In this document: piece by piece, positions 17,440 through 30,189 of the stretch
Numbering within the stretch: the stretch's first letter is position 1
Layout of the letters: each line of letters opens with the position of its first letter
Origin: Phorcus lineatus
Taxonomy: Eukaryota; Mollusca; Gastropoda; Trochida; Trochidae
Direction of reading: 5' to 3'
NCBI GenBank assembly: GCA_921293015.1
Contig: OV121084.1
Span: forward strand, 49,201,864 to 49,265,863
Length of the DNA: 64,000 bases
Notes under the pieces: generated by a model
Database searches by the model: none
Seen by the model: the letters and a program-made list of their open reading frames with translations, nothing else
Told to the model about the DNA's origin: nothing
Translations under genes and position numbers: made by a program

Positions 17440-17500
17440 TGACGTCACGAGGAATGGGTTATGACTTCACAGACGACATAATACGGGAACTCGTTCTGAA
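17440..17500. promoter_or_regulatory. CRE and diverged CRE pair
   Basis: A perfect TGACGTCA lies at 17440-17447 and a diverged half (TATGACTTCACAGACGAC) follows near 17460. The second part resembles the 36320-36340 cluster (ATGACGTCACAGACGAC), which suggests common origin of the two sites. The regulatory role is inferred. Confidence 0.3.
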
Positions 17501-18368
17501 ACGATCGTTGCTGGGCAAAAACAATACTGTATATATTTTCTTTTTGTTGAATCGTTTTAGATGTAAATAAATATATGTGACTCGATCCAACAAAATCCTG
17601 ATTAAACCCTCCCAGGCCAACTTCGTAAAAGTGGTCATGTCAGAAAAGCCTCAGGCAATTCTCATAAGGAACATGAATGGTATCACTGTTAGGCACACTG
17701 TTGTTATCTACCAGAGCGGAACTATAAAGAGATCAAAGGTCACAATGGTGTCGTTATTTTGTACTTCTTGACTTTGGTCAAGGAGGAGGCTTGATCATTT
17801 TACTGTCATCATCATGATAGGTAGGTAGAAGACTGGTTTATCCGACAAATTACACGTCATGTTATCCTCATAAGGTGACACTTGAAGCCCAGAAATTGAA
17901 ATCATGAATCTATGGGTTTTTTCAAGCAAGTTCAATCGAAGTGTTAAATAGTTTGTAAATGTTTATAATTTTTAGAACATATGTTTTATCGAATGTCTTG
18001 CACTAACTAAATAAAGAACGTATCACTGTCACAAATTGCATTGTTTTATCTTCTATCCGACATAAGACAGACAAAACTTATACAAGATCAAAAGATTCAC
18101 ATGTTAAAATGACTACTTTCATTGACTTGCTTTTTTATGTGTCTGGTTGTTGTTAGACATTTAGACCTCGGGTATTTTGATATCATCATCTTATCAATAA
18201 TACCAAAAATATAGAAATTGGGACGCAAAAAAGAATTAAAACATAGCTATTTGATAGAAAATAAACCAGCATTATGTAATCAAACAGAATGCACTAAGAA
18301 AAAGATGGATGCATTACAATGATCACATGATTGAAATTCATGCGTATAGATATGCATATCTGAACTCA

Positions 18369-19201
18369 TATAGGGGATTCTTAATATTACCTCATGAATA
18401 TTCATGAAGTATCATATTCATGAGGTATCGGAAACCAAGTACACGTACTCGAAAACGAGGCTAAGGCCGCTTCGAAACCCGGAAGTTACGTTCCTACAGC
18501 ATTTCAAGTCAGTATCCTTTCGAAATTATGCTTTGTTTGTTAAATATTTCGCTACATTCACCTACCGAAAGACCATACACGGACAAGCGTCTACATTTCT
18601 TGGTGTAGCAGAGATTAGAATGTCATTTTACTTGCAGATAGAGTTCTTTCGACCGATATTCGGGGGTATGCCCATGCTGGGTTTACCGTCATTTTGCACT
18701 GTCCGTTGAAATATGTCAGTGTTTAGCAAAATATGGGCATTCAATACTCACAATAATTTTCACATTTCCGAAAAAATTCAAGAAGTATTTTCATTACACA
18801 CACTCGTTTACAGCTCGAAAATTATACAGATTTAGCGATCTCTCCGTAAAACCTTCAGCCGTTTCAACGTGCCAACTAACGTTACTAATTTGGTCATTCA
18901 GTACAGGCCTCAATGTAAACAAACCATAATTTCAATTCAGGGGGCTTAAATAGAGATACAAATAAGAGTCAATGTGAAATGTTACTATTCCTTTGAATAT
19001 AATTAAAATGCATAATTTTGTTAGTTTCTGATGAGGTTACAAATAACTTTTAATTTAGCTGAAAAATAAATACAATTTTCTAGCTTTAATAACTCCCAAA
19101 GTTCTCTACTTTTTGGGCCTATACAAGCTATACATAAAAGCAGTAGCCAAATATTTCTTATAAAAAAGATTAGCTTTCCTTTTCATGATAAATACATTTT
19201 A

Positions 19202-19235
<34 letters not shown>

Positions 19236-20411
19236 GGCAAATAAAATAACATGATTAGTTAAAACATTACTGTTATGAGGAAAGTTTGTTAGTCATTCGA
19301 AGAAATAATTAATGTGATATTATTCTGAATTTAATAGCTTCACATACTTATTACAGGCTCACATGAGGGTATTCATTGAATGTATGTACAAACAATTAAT
19401 TATTCAAATTGAATAAGAAATTCCTATTACATGTAGGCCTATTTTGTTTTTATAAAATGCCGATTAGTTTAATGTATCAGAATAAGTAGGAAAATGAGGG
19501 ACTTCTTTATAAGGTATAGGGAATAAGTAGATTAAAGAAATTACGCCATTGATTTTAGGATTAATATTTACAATATAATTATCTAAACTATTTTAAAATG
19601 ACAGACAATTTTCATTATGAATATAGATACAGGACAATTTGGAAGTCTTGATACATATTTCACTCCATGTATATTGTAAATGAAAAAGCTGAAAGTACGT
19701 TTTGAAAACTGACAGTCAATCATATGAATTAGGATGTACTGAATTCATGACTTCAGTACTTTTGATATTAGACATTATATAAGTGTGTTTATCTTCAAGG
19801 CACAATATACAATCGCTCAGCTGATTTCAAGTTATCAGTTTGTGTCTTTGAGAAGTTCGGTAAATATACGTTTCAGTTTCTTCATTATATTGTTACCGTT
19901 TTTGTAAACATGCCGGTCCCACTACTTGATTCTTCATTGTTTTGGATTAACAGTTGTGCGATCCTTGAGTTAAAAGTCCTGAAATTTCGGGTAAAAATAA
20001 TTTTATGAAGATTTTTTATCCATAACAATTAAAAGAAATTGGCACTGTGATTATTATAAATGCACTCGTGCCTATACGGACCTGATGCGAATGCAAAACT
20101 CACGTGATATACATCTTTGAATTTACCACGAATACAACAATCAAAAACAAAGTTTTGAGGCTATCCCCGTATAAATTTCCCTTCATTTTGCCGTTTTATT
20201 ATCACTCGACATGTCTGAACTTGACTGATTTTCTTTTAATTCATGCTTGTATGCTCGTGTATAGCCGAAGGAAATTCAAAATACACATCGAATCGTACTA
20301 TCGAAATACAGCCATTACGCTATCCAGGAAGTAAGAAGCGGCCTTAGCCTCGGTTTGGATTTGAGGAGGTCATAGGTCGTATGCATGCATAAATATTGAG
20401 AATCCCCTATA
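18369..20411. mobile_element. 2.04-kb terminal-inverted-repeat element, U2-specific
   Basis: The left end TATAGGGGATTCTTAATATT and the right end AATATTGAGAATCCCCTATA are inverse copies with one mismatch. An inner pair, CGAGGCTAAGGCCGCTTC (18456-18473) and its perfect inverse (20335-20352), sits about 60-90 bp from each end. The flanks are TATA on both sides, so the target duplication is TA or TATA. U1 (about 330-420) and U3 lack the element, which supports a real insertion after duplication. The longest ORF inside is 101 codons with no recognisable transposase motif (no DDE catalytic triad seen). It is probably a non-autonomous or decayed DNA transposon of uncertain superfamily. Confidence 0.72.
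19204..19233. repeat. (TA)n microsatellite
   Basis: Fifteen AT/TA dinucleotides in a row inside the 2.04-kb element. Confidence 0.95.
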
Positions 20412-20649
20412 ATCTGTGTCTCAGTTTCTCTTTACAAATAGAATAGATATAAATCATCAACATATCTCAACTGAATACCTGTCCATCATAACATGCATGG
20501 ATTTATATGACATTATCCATCAAGTGTTGTTTTGTTAATTAGCTTTTAAAATTGCATGATCTGTAATTACCTTTAATCATATTAAAATCTTCAAACTTTC
20601 TCGAAAATGGTAATTTAATTACGGTGTTTATGTAATGATTTTTATCAAA

Positions 20650-20890
20650 GTTTCACGTCATGACTGCTTGGTGTGGGCTGCACAGCTGGAGTTTGTGTTT
20701 ACTGCAGACACCGAGCAATCACGGGTATTCTTAGCAGAGCTGATGTAGGGCCATGACGTCATGGACGAAAAAGTGCCAGTGCCAACTTGGATATTACGTA
20801 GACAACATAAGCAACTGGCTTCAGTGACGTTGCAGCAGGTGAATCGTTGATAAAATGATGCAATTCAGTAACTGTTGCATCAGACATTCC
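20650..20890. promoter_or_regulatory. Block A of U2: bZIP-type site cluster
   Basis: Same order of sites as U1: CRE palindrome (TGACGTCA, 20754-20761), ATTACGTA, CAGTGACGTTG and TTGCATCA (20875-20882). The distance from the 14-bp palindrome start (20751) to TTGCATCA is 124 bp, identical to U1. Flanking bases between sites have drifted more than the sites. The minus-strand ORF from 20887 to 20759 has 42 codons, as in U1. Confidence 0.5.
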
Positions 20891-22119
20891 TGAAATATAA
20901 CGTGTCAAATTATACTAACTGTAATGTCATAAACAGTAGAGAATTTAGCATTTAGAATAACTGTAATGTACACGACTCTGTATCAGATGATTATGTAAAC
21001 AACATATCTAGAAAGGCAATTAACAGGTTATGTCAGTTACGACGCAATATCATAAGAATATGCATTAAAACTACTCCCCACGCTTTTCACTGATTTTACT
21101 GCTCAAACTATCTCCACGCAATTTGATAAAGAAGGTATAATGATGGTCTCTAATTACTGTTTTAACTGCAGATGTCTCATGGTCTTTTGATTAAAAGTTT
21201 GAAAAAACGTAAGTTCATTTTTTCCAAAATGGTTACAAAATCAGTGTAAGTTGATTTAGAATGGGTTATAATGAGTACACTAAACATACGTCCTATTGTA
21301 GATTTTCAAGCACAAAATAAACCTTAACAAAAACCAAACACTTTGTAATGAACAACTCTCCATTATTCAAACAGTTCACGTTCATATTCATTGAAAATAC
21401 ACTGTTTTGGAGGTTTTGTTTTCTTATCGAATATTCTCCAGTTTTTTGAAAACAGATTCGAATTATGAATGAAATTTTTTTAATTGACGTGACTTCAATC
21501 AGTTATGGTTCATTTCTAAGAAGAGGTCGTACGTAAGTAAATGTGCAATATAAACAGCCATGTTGGTCTATGTTCATACTCACATTGGCTGATTGAAAAC
21601 CTATCGTGTTCAAGAGTAATCTGGACAGCTAATGCAAACAATAAAAATGTGTGCCAAAGTATTGCAAGGTATGCTTCCCGAAATAAAATTTTGATAATTA
21701 GGATATTTAATGAATAGAATTGCATATACGGGTAAATTCCTTCTCCAACAAATGTCCAAATCTGATATTCGTGCTAAACATGTTGAAGTTCGTCCGTATT
21801 TCCTGAAATAGAAGTGGAAAGTTTTAATTAATATCTTTTAATAACAAAGTGATTGAATATTTTTGTATTTATCTTTTTGAGCGTGTAACAAATTCGAGAC
21901 ACATAGGTGTACCATTTTATTAACCTCAGTCAGATATTAGTAGTTTTAAACGTGAAAATAATAAAACATTAATGATCGCAGATGCAAAGATATAAATGTT
22001 CAACGAAAGGATCCTCTTGCTGATATGCTAATGTTTATCTGCTTTATGGCACGTGTATGCAATCGAAACTGTTTACATTTCCTAAAGAACTAGCATGTTT
22101 ATAAATAAACACTTATCTC

Positions 22120-22700
22120 ACTGACGGATATCAGGATAACAAATCATTGTCAAAATAATATTTACTTAACCAGCAAGCGTAACGTAAGTCTAGAGGAATG
22201 ATTGCTCAGGATAAAGTATAACTATCCAGGTAATTACATCTAATATACTTGTCGTAACACATATATCTGAACCCAGAAAGTTGATGACAGGTTTTTGGAA
22301 TGATTTCTATTCCTTGAGAACTGTACTGCAGTCTTCTAAGTTTGCCATTTCTCGGTGAACATGCTCTGATGATGTACTGAACAACCCATGCTAAAGGTCA
22401 TTAGAATTATTATTAATCTTATCATTTACAAACAAAGTATTCATACCAAAAAAAATAATTATCAATATAAAAATATTCCCTAGTCTTACACTTTATAAAA
22501 AACGTAATTCATAAATACAGGAATCGATCACATTTACAACACCTGCAGGATGTCTGCAGACAAATGAATTTTGATTTCTTCTAACACTTTTATGGAAATG
22601 CCATTTAGATGTCATATCGACATGTGCACAGCTCTGCTGCATGCCTAAGGCTAAACACAAACAAATCTCTTATATTATGATATACATACATACACATACA
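22120..22700. repeat. Blocks D/E of U2
   Basis: This is the counterpart of U1 1835-2280 and U3 49370-50010. It includes the CTGCAG dyad (22541-22561) and the CACAGCTCTGCTGCATG run. No shared reading frame. Confidence 0.5.
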
Positions 22701-22834
22701 TATTTATTGATGTCAAGTGAAAAGTTATATTACATGCAAACAACTAACGTTGATAATGCTGGAATACATCAATAAAATTAGAACAAGATTGTTTTTTATT
22801 TTTTCGCTCACAATATAGAGACATGAAACAAAAC

Positions 22835-23570
22835 AAATAAATTCTTTGAAAGTGTAGCATCGAAAAGTTTAATCCATAGTACCAAGGCTCTCAGTGGAAT
22901 AGCTGGTAAGCTTCTAAGTAATGTTTTCAACTTTGAACAGCACCTATTTCTTACTCCATAAAAGTAGTGAGGAGGCCTGTATTGCAAAACCTTTGCTCTC
23001 ACGTCAGAGGAAGCATATTTGGTAGACACAAACCATCATTTTAATACAAACAAAGCCACTTACATCGCGCAAGCCAGCTTCTGAAAGAAAGTTGAAAAAA
23101 CGTTATCAGCAGTTGACCTTATCCAATTCTTCTTCCTCCCACGTAATGCATATTTATGGTTGCCAAGGTAAGAAGGAGATACCATTTCTAGAAAAGTTCA
23201 AAATCTCGAGTTCAACACGAACAGAGGGAGTGAGTTGAGGTGAGTTGGTGGCGGGATTCGATCCACGGACCTTCTGATCCGAAGCCGGACGCGCTAACCA
23301 CTGCGCTTTCCCGCCCCCACGAACAGAGGGTGCTGTGTAACTAATGGACTCGGCTTGATGATAAACCCTTCTTGAACACAGGGTTAATGAATCCTGATAT
23401 CCTGATAGATGTTATTAACCCTATCGTAAAAGATGCATCCGCATAGAGAAGCAAGTGGCTGGTGATGATGGAGAGGAGTTTGATAAAAGGTCTAAAAACG
23501 GATCTGAATGATGCAATAGTGTCTGTGTTTCTACGCAATGGTTTTATCACTGGAACTATAGAATATAGAG
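22835..23570. promoter_or_regulatory. Block B of U2, X-box altered, SINE inserted
   Basis: The counterpart of U1 2340-2950. CCTTATCC, CCCACGTAATGCAT and GTTGCCAAGGTAAG (23159-23172) are present. The X-box-like dyad has one extra A and a final C-to-G change relative to U1 and U3, so it is probably weaker. A SINE (23229-23317) splits the block. The single GAATGATGCAATAG motif follows near 23507. Confidence 0.42.
23229..23317 (-). mobile_element. tRNA-derived SINE, 89 bp, with 13-bp target duplication
   Basis: On the minus strand it reads a pol III A-box region (GCAGTGGTTAGCGCG), an anticodon-like loop CTTCGGA as in tRNA-Arg(TCG), and a B-box (GGATCGAATCCC). It ends in a short CAACTCACCTCAACTCACT tail. 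It is bracketed by CACGAACAGAGGG at 23216-23228 and 23318-23330, an exact target duplication. The matching place in U1 (about 2679-2690) reads straight through without it, which gives an empty site. The D-arm pairs well, but the anticodon stem and acceptor do not, so it is not a working tRNA. Confidence 0.85.
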
Positions 23571-24824
23571 TCCCCCCAATGTGTTAGGTTGTTTTTATAA
23601 TCGATGAGTGAATTAAATGAACCGCATACATATTGATGAATAATTGTGTTCTCTTAGTTAATTTTTCTGATTATGGAACAAAACAGGATCGTTCTCATTA
23701 TCAACAGTCATTTTGAAAATGGAAATATCTCGAATTCGACCGAAGCCTAAAAAAATTTCGGTTCTTAAAACAATATTTTCATCAGATGATGGAGTAAAGT
23801 GTTTCCAGCAACGTGAAACATGATATTCACGGTACGTTTATGTTCATCTTAAGCAATCAATTTAGCAATCAATGTTGAATCTATCAATGCATATCAAAAA
23901 CGTTTCTTTTGATAACTATTATTATATTATCAATTAAACGTATAGTGTTATGTGATTAATGTTTAATACAGAACTGGTCAGAATTAAATAGTTTAGTTTA
24001 TTTTTTAAATTAATTTGAAATGAGTTTCTACAGCCTTTTTTATTCAAAGGTACTTAATGAGATTTTTGGGATAGTTTTTCTCCATTTCTGGTAAAGGTTT
24101 CAATGCCTTTAATTTAAACGTGCCAAATTAAAACTTATTAGGTTTACAAACTTCGCCTTGGCTGCAACCGAATATTTATTAAGCCCTCCTCCTTTAAAAT
24201 GTACAAACTACTCTATTCTTATTTTTTTAAAGTGAAAAAGTTTACATACGTCACCTTTCATGAGGGATTATGAGAGCAGACGCAACAGCTTATACCTAAG
24301 CCTTATTTATGGTCTTGCAAATGTAAACAGATTGCATTCTTATCAAGCGCATTGTGACAGGTTGATCTTTGAGCAGTAAGTTAATGTCGTTAGGTTTGTT
24401 TTGCAACGTAAAACATAAACCGTTTGTGTCAAGATAACATTTACGTACATATGTTTAACTGAAAGAACACACAAAACAAATGCTTGTGAAAGTTGTGAAG
24501 ATCGTTTTAAAGTTGCAACAGTTTCTTATTGAGAAATACACGGAATGTTAGATTTTCTGGAAAGAAATGGTAGTAAGTTACCAACGATAAAACTGTAAAT
24601 AATTTTGTTCCCATTGTAAGGGATTTTCTCGTCCTATAGAATTTCTATATCAAACCTTGTACTGACTTATACTTTTAAATACTTAATTGAATTAATTTTT
24701 CATTTTTTGGGCTTTATATCGGATCAACAAATAACGTTACTTTTGATTGTTAAAGGATCTGAGAAGGTTCACAATAACGTCTTCCATTTAATGTTAGAAC
24801 AATGTTAGAAGACCATTGCCACTT

Positions 24825-25120
24825 CCACTTTTATCCTTACAGCATAACAATGGTTAAAGGTGTTTTTAACTCCGCTCCTCCGGTAGAAAGTATCCAAGAC
24901 AATCTGTTGATATCAACTCCTCCTAACAACAAACAACATCTTTCATTGATAAATGCTCGCATTGATCATCAACACCCTTCACTCTTTCAACAAAGTATAT
25001 TTTTTATCCTGGCAGGCCCGGTCTTGTCATTTAGTACTGATATGAGCCAACTATGCAAGAGGGAAACAACTCGCCTATCACTCATGGCAGGGCGAGGTTC
25101 ACAGATGTTTTACCCTTAAA
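24825..25120. other. Block C of U2
   Basis: The counterpart of U1 4761-5040 and U3 51535-51790. A plus-strand ORF of 105 codons (24802-25119) crosses it. Its middle (HLSLINARIDHQHPSLFQQ) is nearly the same in U3 and, for 15 residues, in U1. After that the frames shift between copies. The acceptor-like TTATCCTTACAG ends at 24842, but the donor position reads GC. Coding function is not supported as it stands. Confidence 0.3.
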
Positions 25121-25974
25121 GGCTTATAACTATGAATATGGAATACGTTTAGTACATTATTAGATCAAGGGTTAACTTTTATGGTAACAAATTAGGATAA
25201 TAAACATGTACAATTTTGTGACGTTTTTATTTCCATATTGTGGTACTTATATTTGAGTTGTTTACATGTAGTATGTTGTAGATGTAACTTAAATGACGTG
25301 TTTCAGCTGTCAGGATTGATGTTGAGTATGTTTAAATCTAATTTTTCAGGTTAAGAGGTTTTTGACGAAAGCAAGTGATCCATACTATGAAGATATGAGT
25401 GATCACATATGAAAAGATAAGAATTATGTATTACACTTGATTATTCTCTAAATTAGTCATTGGCATATTTCGGCTGTAAAATGTCAGTTAAGAAATATGC
25501 AAAATCAAAACTTCATCTAACTTAAAAATATCAATTTCTTGATAATATTATCCGTGCAAAGAAGGTAACTTTTATTTAAACTATTTCAAATGACATCAAT
25601 ATATTCAATTAGTTAATTATATTCAGTGACCAATGCATATTTATATCTAAAGAAGTTCTTTGTGATATATTCAAAGTCTTATATTTTATGGAAAGTTGTA
25701 TATTGTATGACGAATTCCTCTTTATTTTATTTGTCAATATATGGTGTCAACGTTATACACATTTTACCTTTATATCAAATTCTAAGATCAAGAACAAAAC
25801 TTAAGTGACCACAGGTGAGAATGCGTTGTACATAGAAAAGCAGCCAAAGTCGCTAAGTGGACAAAGTGTTAAATAGTTGAGAATATCAATAAATCAAATT
25901 GTTATTTGAAAACTTTCCTCAGCAGATCATTGGTAATACATTTATCATTCAGAAGATGATTGTTAAAGATCCTT

Positions 25975-26640
25975 AGTTTCATAGGTTCAACCTTGGAAAC
26001 AGTATAAGTGTTTCCCTGGAAAATGCCAAAAACAAAATTCTGAAGAAGTCGTAAACCCAAAAAGCACTATTAAATGATTGTACTACACAACAGGTTTCAT
26101 TGAGCTACACCGCATGTCTTTTAGTTCTGGTTCAAAAAGGAAATTCAATTTATGGAAACGGCCAAAAGAAGGAATAAGTAGGGATAATTTGAACCCCCAA
26201 ACGCACTACTTCACGTGAACATCTTCCGTCTAACAATATCAATGAGCTAGGGGTTTTGGGGGGTTCTGGACAAGAAACGAAATTCTGGTAAAGACAAAAA
26301 TTGGATGTGGGAAGAAGTTGAAAACCCTTATTCATAGTTTTAACGAGCTAGGTGTTATAAGTTGTAGACCGAAAGCAAACGTTTTTTTGCAATTCAATTG
26401 AATTGGCCAAAAATAAAAGTAGGAAGACGTTAAGAATCCCAAAAGGCACCACTTTACAGGTTGGTTATTTCATACCAAGCTTGGTCTTATAATTCTGGTA
26501 CGTAACATAATTTTAGTTGCGTTTCCAGTGATGACCAAAAATAAATGTTAAAACCCTAAAAGGCACCAGTACACACTATAATTATTCAATAAACAAAGTT
26601 TCAATGAACTTTGTCTTTAGCAAACCCGATGATTTAACAA
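25975..26640 (+). repeat. Degenerate tandem repeat, about 115-140 bp period, five copies
   Basis: A recurring pattern of AAACCCAAAAGGCACCA-like, GAGCTAGGTGTTATA-like and AATTCTGG-like parts repeats. The first part occurs near 26053, 26192, 26321, 26439 and 26554. Copies are strongly diverged and the period is uneven. It looks like an old minisatellite or the subrepeat region of a mobile element. Confidence 0.45.
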
Positions 26641-26848
26641 AACACTTTTAAGGGACTCCATTGTAACACTTACAATTGACGTTGTAACCGCGACCATTAG
26701 TATATTTCATAAATGATTTTGTTACCCCGCATTCGTTATTTATAAGTGAAGTTACCATTTCTTATGTTAATTCTTTTCTGTTTTAAAACTCCACTAACCA
26801 ACATACCAGTTGTTCTTTATAGAGGATGTAAAATCTGGCAAAACGAAT

Positions 26849-27085
26849 TTACCTTACGTTCATGTTGAAGACGTCTAAACATCGATTTGATAAAACATCA
26901 CACATGTGTGCCATAATATAATTTACCATCAAAATGACTTCAGTTGATAATCGTATAACGTTAAATATATTCATCTTCCTCTCAGATACGTTCTCAACGT
27001 TTATCTGACATATATCGTCCTTGACTGCGTGTGTTATTCCTTTCAAGCCCATATATTTCTCATATCTGTCTTGGTAAAGGGTCTA
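26849..27085 (-). other. Exon-like minus-strand ORF, unrecognised
   Basis: Reading leftward, the frame is open from about 27085 to 26849 and includes the segment GLKGITHAVKDDICQINVEN. ACCAAGACAG just upstream could act as an acceptor, and ATGGTAAAT near 26932 could act as a donor. The predicted peptide is mixed and polar, unlike most AT-rich chance ORFs here, but I do not recognise any family. It lies in the segment found only in U2, so there is no second copy to test frame conservation. This is a weak candidate only. Confidence 0.12.
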
Positions 27086-29974
27086 AGCACCTGCAGTATG
27101 TCTCTTAAACTCTCAGAATGTAATACTCCATATGTCAATCATGTTTTCCAAAGAAGGAAAAATAGATCTTATGTTTTTCCCAAAGTGTAGTACATAAAGG
27201 TGAACAGGCTGCCTTGGTGCAGTGTCTAATGCACCCTCATTCAGAGGCAAACCTATACCCGGTGATTATTAAGGAGAGCCTCAGTATAGTCCTTATTGCG
27301 TCATATGCGTAATCTATCATTCCATCTGACTTTATATCATTATTATTAGACTAAAACTTTGATAATTTACTGTTCCTTCATCCATAATATTTTTTCTTTG
27401 GTCTTCTAATTTCATATGTTGAATTCAGTAAATCTAGTCTTGCTGAACCTGTATAAAAGGCTCCTTTATATACACAGTCATGAACCAGGACTACATTATT
27501 ATCAGTTATAATTAGTTTATACCAGATAGGTTTCCTGTGATTGTGTGATATTGTGCAGGAACGGCGAATGTTAACCATGCATCTGAATTAAAAGGTAATT
27601 ATTAATTACATAGACAAAATACATTTTGCAAATATTGTTTAATATCACATCACTATGCGTTCCAAAAAAGGGAAGAAATGAAGAAAAAAACTGAATAGGG
27701 TCATTTTATGTGGCTTTGTAAAACATCTTAGATATTCAAAAACATTTGCCATTTATGTAACTATACAGACAATTATATACATGCAAATGTTCAATGGTTT
27801 TGCCTTAAAATCTTTAATATTCAAGAGTTTATTTCACCCTAGTAAGGACTCTAATTTCCTGTCATCCTATGCTATGAAATATATGAACCTGTACTAATTG
27901 TCTACGGTCAAGGCAGTGGAACATTTAAAGAAAATTTAAACTCATAGTAAGAGCAGTGGGAAAATGTCAAAAGGTCCCCATTACAAATACCATGATATCA
28001 GATCGTCCAGACGGTCCAGACGTAGGCAATATAAATATATGTCAGTTCAGTGTAGAATACATCCTCATGTGTATTTCTTTGTTCTTTGTTTCTCAAAATT
28101 CAGCTATTTTAATGTGCGCACGCGTGTGGCTATCGGTCGCTGGGTTCAGTTTTTCGTTGCATTGTTTAATGTTTCGGTGACGAGAGAATCTATTTGTTTA
28201 GCCTTTTCGACGTTAAATGATGGACTTTTCCACGATTTTCTGTGCAATGTTGCAGTTGTGTCTGGTAGTCTTCAAGTTATTTTCCCTTTGCAAGTTTAAG
28301 CAACAATAGCATACTAAATTAGTTGGCTGACCATTTCTGTATTGGATGCCACATGTGTATTACATAGTTGAGGAGTCTGAAATAAGACAAAGTAACATGT
28401 CAATCAAGTTTCCAGTTACTTTGACTATATATTTAGAAACTATATGTCAAGTATTTTCTTGAGAGATCATTTTCTATATTACGCAATGTCACGCAATTTT
28501 TTTCAGATATTACATAGTTTTAAATCTATTCAATGTACAATATGTATATTTATATATTTTCCCTTTCTACAAATTTAAAGCTCTTCACAAAGTCAAGTTT
28601 CAAAATGTTGATATTGGTTTTTTTCCCCCATTTTTTTCTATTCCCTTCTATTGAAAATACTACGATTTTAATCATAGGTAAAACGGAATTATGTGCGATG
28701 ACATAAAACGTAAACGTTATCAAATAAAGTAAAACTAAATGTCAACCTTTGTCAAAAGCCAGACACGGTGTCTCAGGAGATATAGAGTTATTGGAATGTT
28801 GATGGGCTTCATTGGTCCTTATACTCAAAACTTGATGGGCGCATTGGGCCCGAGGGCAATTCACCCAATAGTCAAATCAATTCAAGATTCATTACATTTC
28901 CAAAACTAAAATCAGACTTGTCTGGTATTTTGGGGGAATAACATTCCAAAATATAATTCGAGAAATGACAAGCATTCGCTTTAAATCGTATATGTTAAAA
29001 TTTAGATAACTAAAAAATATCTCACCACTGAAGAAGAAAACTATCAGTAACATTTTGAAAATAGTTGAAACAAAAATGTCTGCATAAGGAGAATTATCCC
29101 TCCAGTAATTATTCAAGCAATATCTTTCCGCACTTCTCTTTAAATCCAGAAAAAACAACTCCTCAAACAAGTAATATTTGTAGAAACTTTTGTAGGTCGT
29201 AAATCCGTTATTGTAATGCTACTCTTGAAGATTAAGTGAACTTTCTTCCTTCTACATTAGCATTTGTATCATCGTAGTTGTTGTAGAAGGATGTTGAGTT
29301 ATATTTTTCAATACATATTAGACATCATCTTCCATTCCAAAATAACCCTTTTAGTCGTTATAAAACTACTTTTATACACATAATTGCATTAGATTTACAA
29401 ATAAACATTATAATACATTTTAACGATATATACCCAACCTACACCAAATCTATACAATAAAGTCTGATTAATGAAACTTCCGGATCTGTTATAGGATAGA
29501 TAATTTTCATACCAATATAATCTGAAACAGTTCAATCGGTCTCTGTTACCAAAACGCACATTCCTGGTAATCTACCTATCATATTCTGCATTTGGTTGCC
29601 TTTAAGGTAATGAATTTCCGGTTTTGACCTTTACTCTACCTGCAGGGGGTGCTTGTTCTGGTTTAAACATTGATTATTGACTTTACTTTGCTTGAAGAAA
29701 CTTTATGATTTAGTCATATGCAAAGTAAGGTAGACGTTAAACATCTTTACTCATACATCGATTATTCTACATCAGTACATTGAATTACTACTATTGGAAA
29801 ATGTCTAATGTAGATATGTGTACAATTTGCGAGTTTAAGAGTACTTTATAGAGTCGAGTCAAATGGCTGCAGTTACTTGTCTACAATATAGCAACTTAGA
29901 GAAATATCACAACATAATAGGTTATAGTATATGTGTCTCCCTTCGCTTCGAAGAGCAAAGAGGGCATAGCATTC

Positions 29975-30150
29975 AGGATTCAGGCTTCAGGATTCTTGAA
30001 ACTATCCTAGACTTGAGATATCCTTACTTGGATCCTTAGCTCTAGGATAAAATCCTATCTCCTGGACAACCATCTTAGCGCTAGGATATCCGAACTTGGG
30101 ACAAATACCAGGATAGGTTTTGACATCTCCTAAGTAAATCCTGGTGGAAT
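29975..30150. repeat. Cluster of AGGAT/ATCCT motifs
   Basis: AGGAT or its inverse occurs about a dozen times in 175 bp, several within AGGATATCC-like or CTAGGATA contexts. There is no clean period. It could be an eroded simple repeat or the end of a mobile element. Confidence 0.35.
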
Positions 30151-30189
30151 CAGACTAGGCTTGGTATTTAGGGTTTTTCACCATGTTTT

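Noticed and set aside
23229..23317. Functional tRNA-Arg gene
   Set aside because: A- and B-boxes and a D-arm are visible, but the anticodon and acceptor stems do not pair, and target duplications show it is a SINE.
27956..28299. Two overlapping ORFs of 74 and 111 codons
   Set aside because: They overlap in different frames, have no motif, and the segment is absent from U1, so there is no conservation to support them.
28217..28309. 30-codon hydrophobic micro-ORF resembling a signal peptide
   Set aside because: It has no conserved copy, no splice donor and no family match; short hydrophobic ORFs are common in AT-rich DNA.
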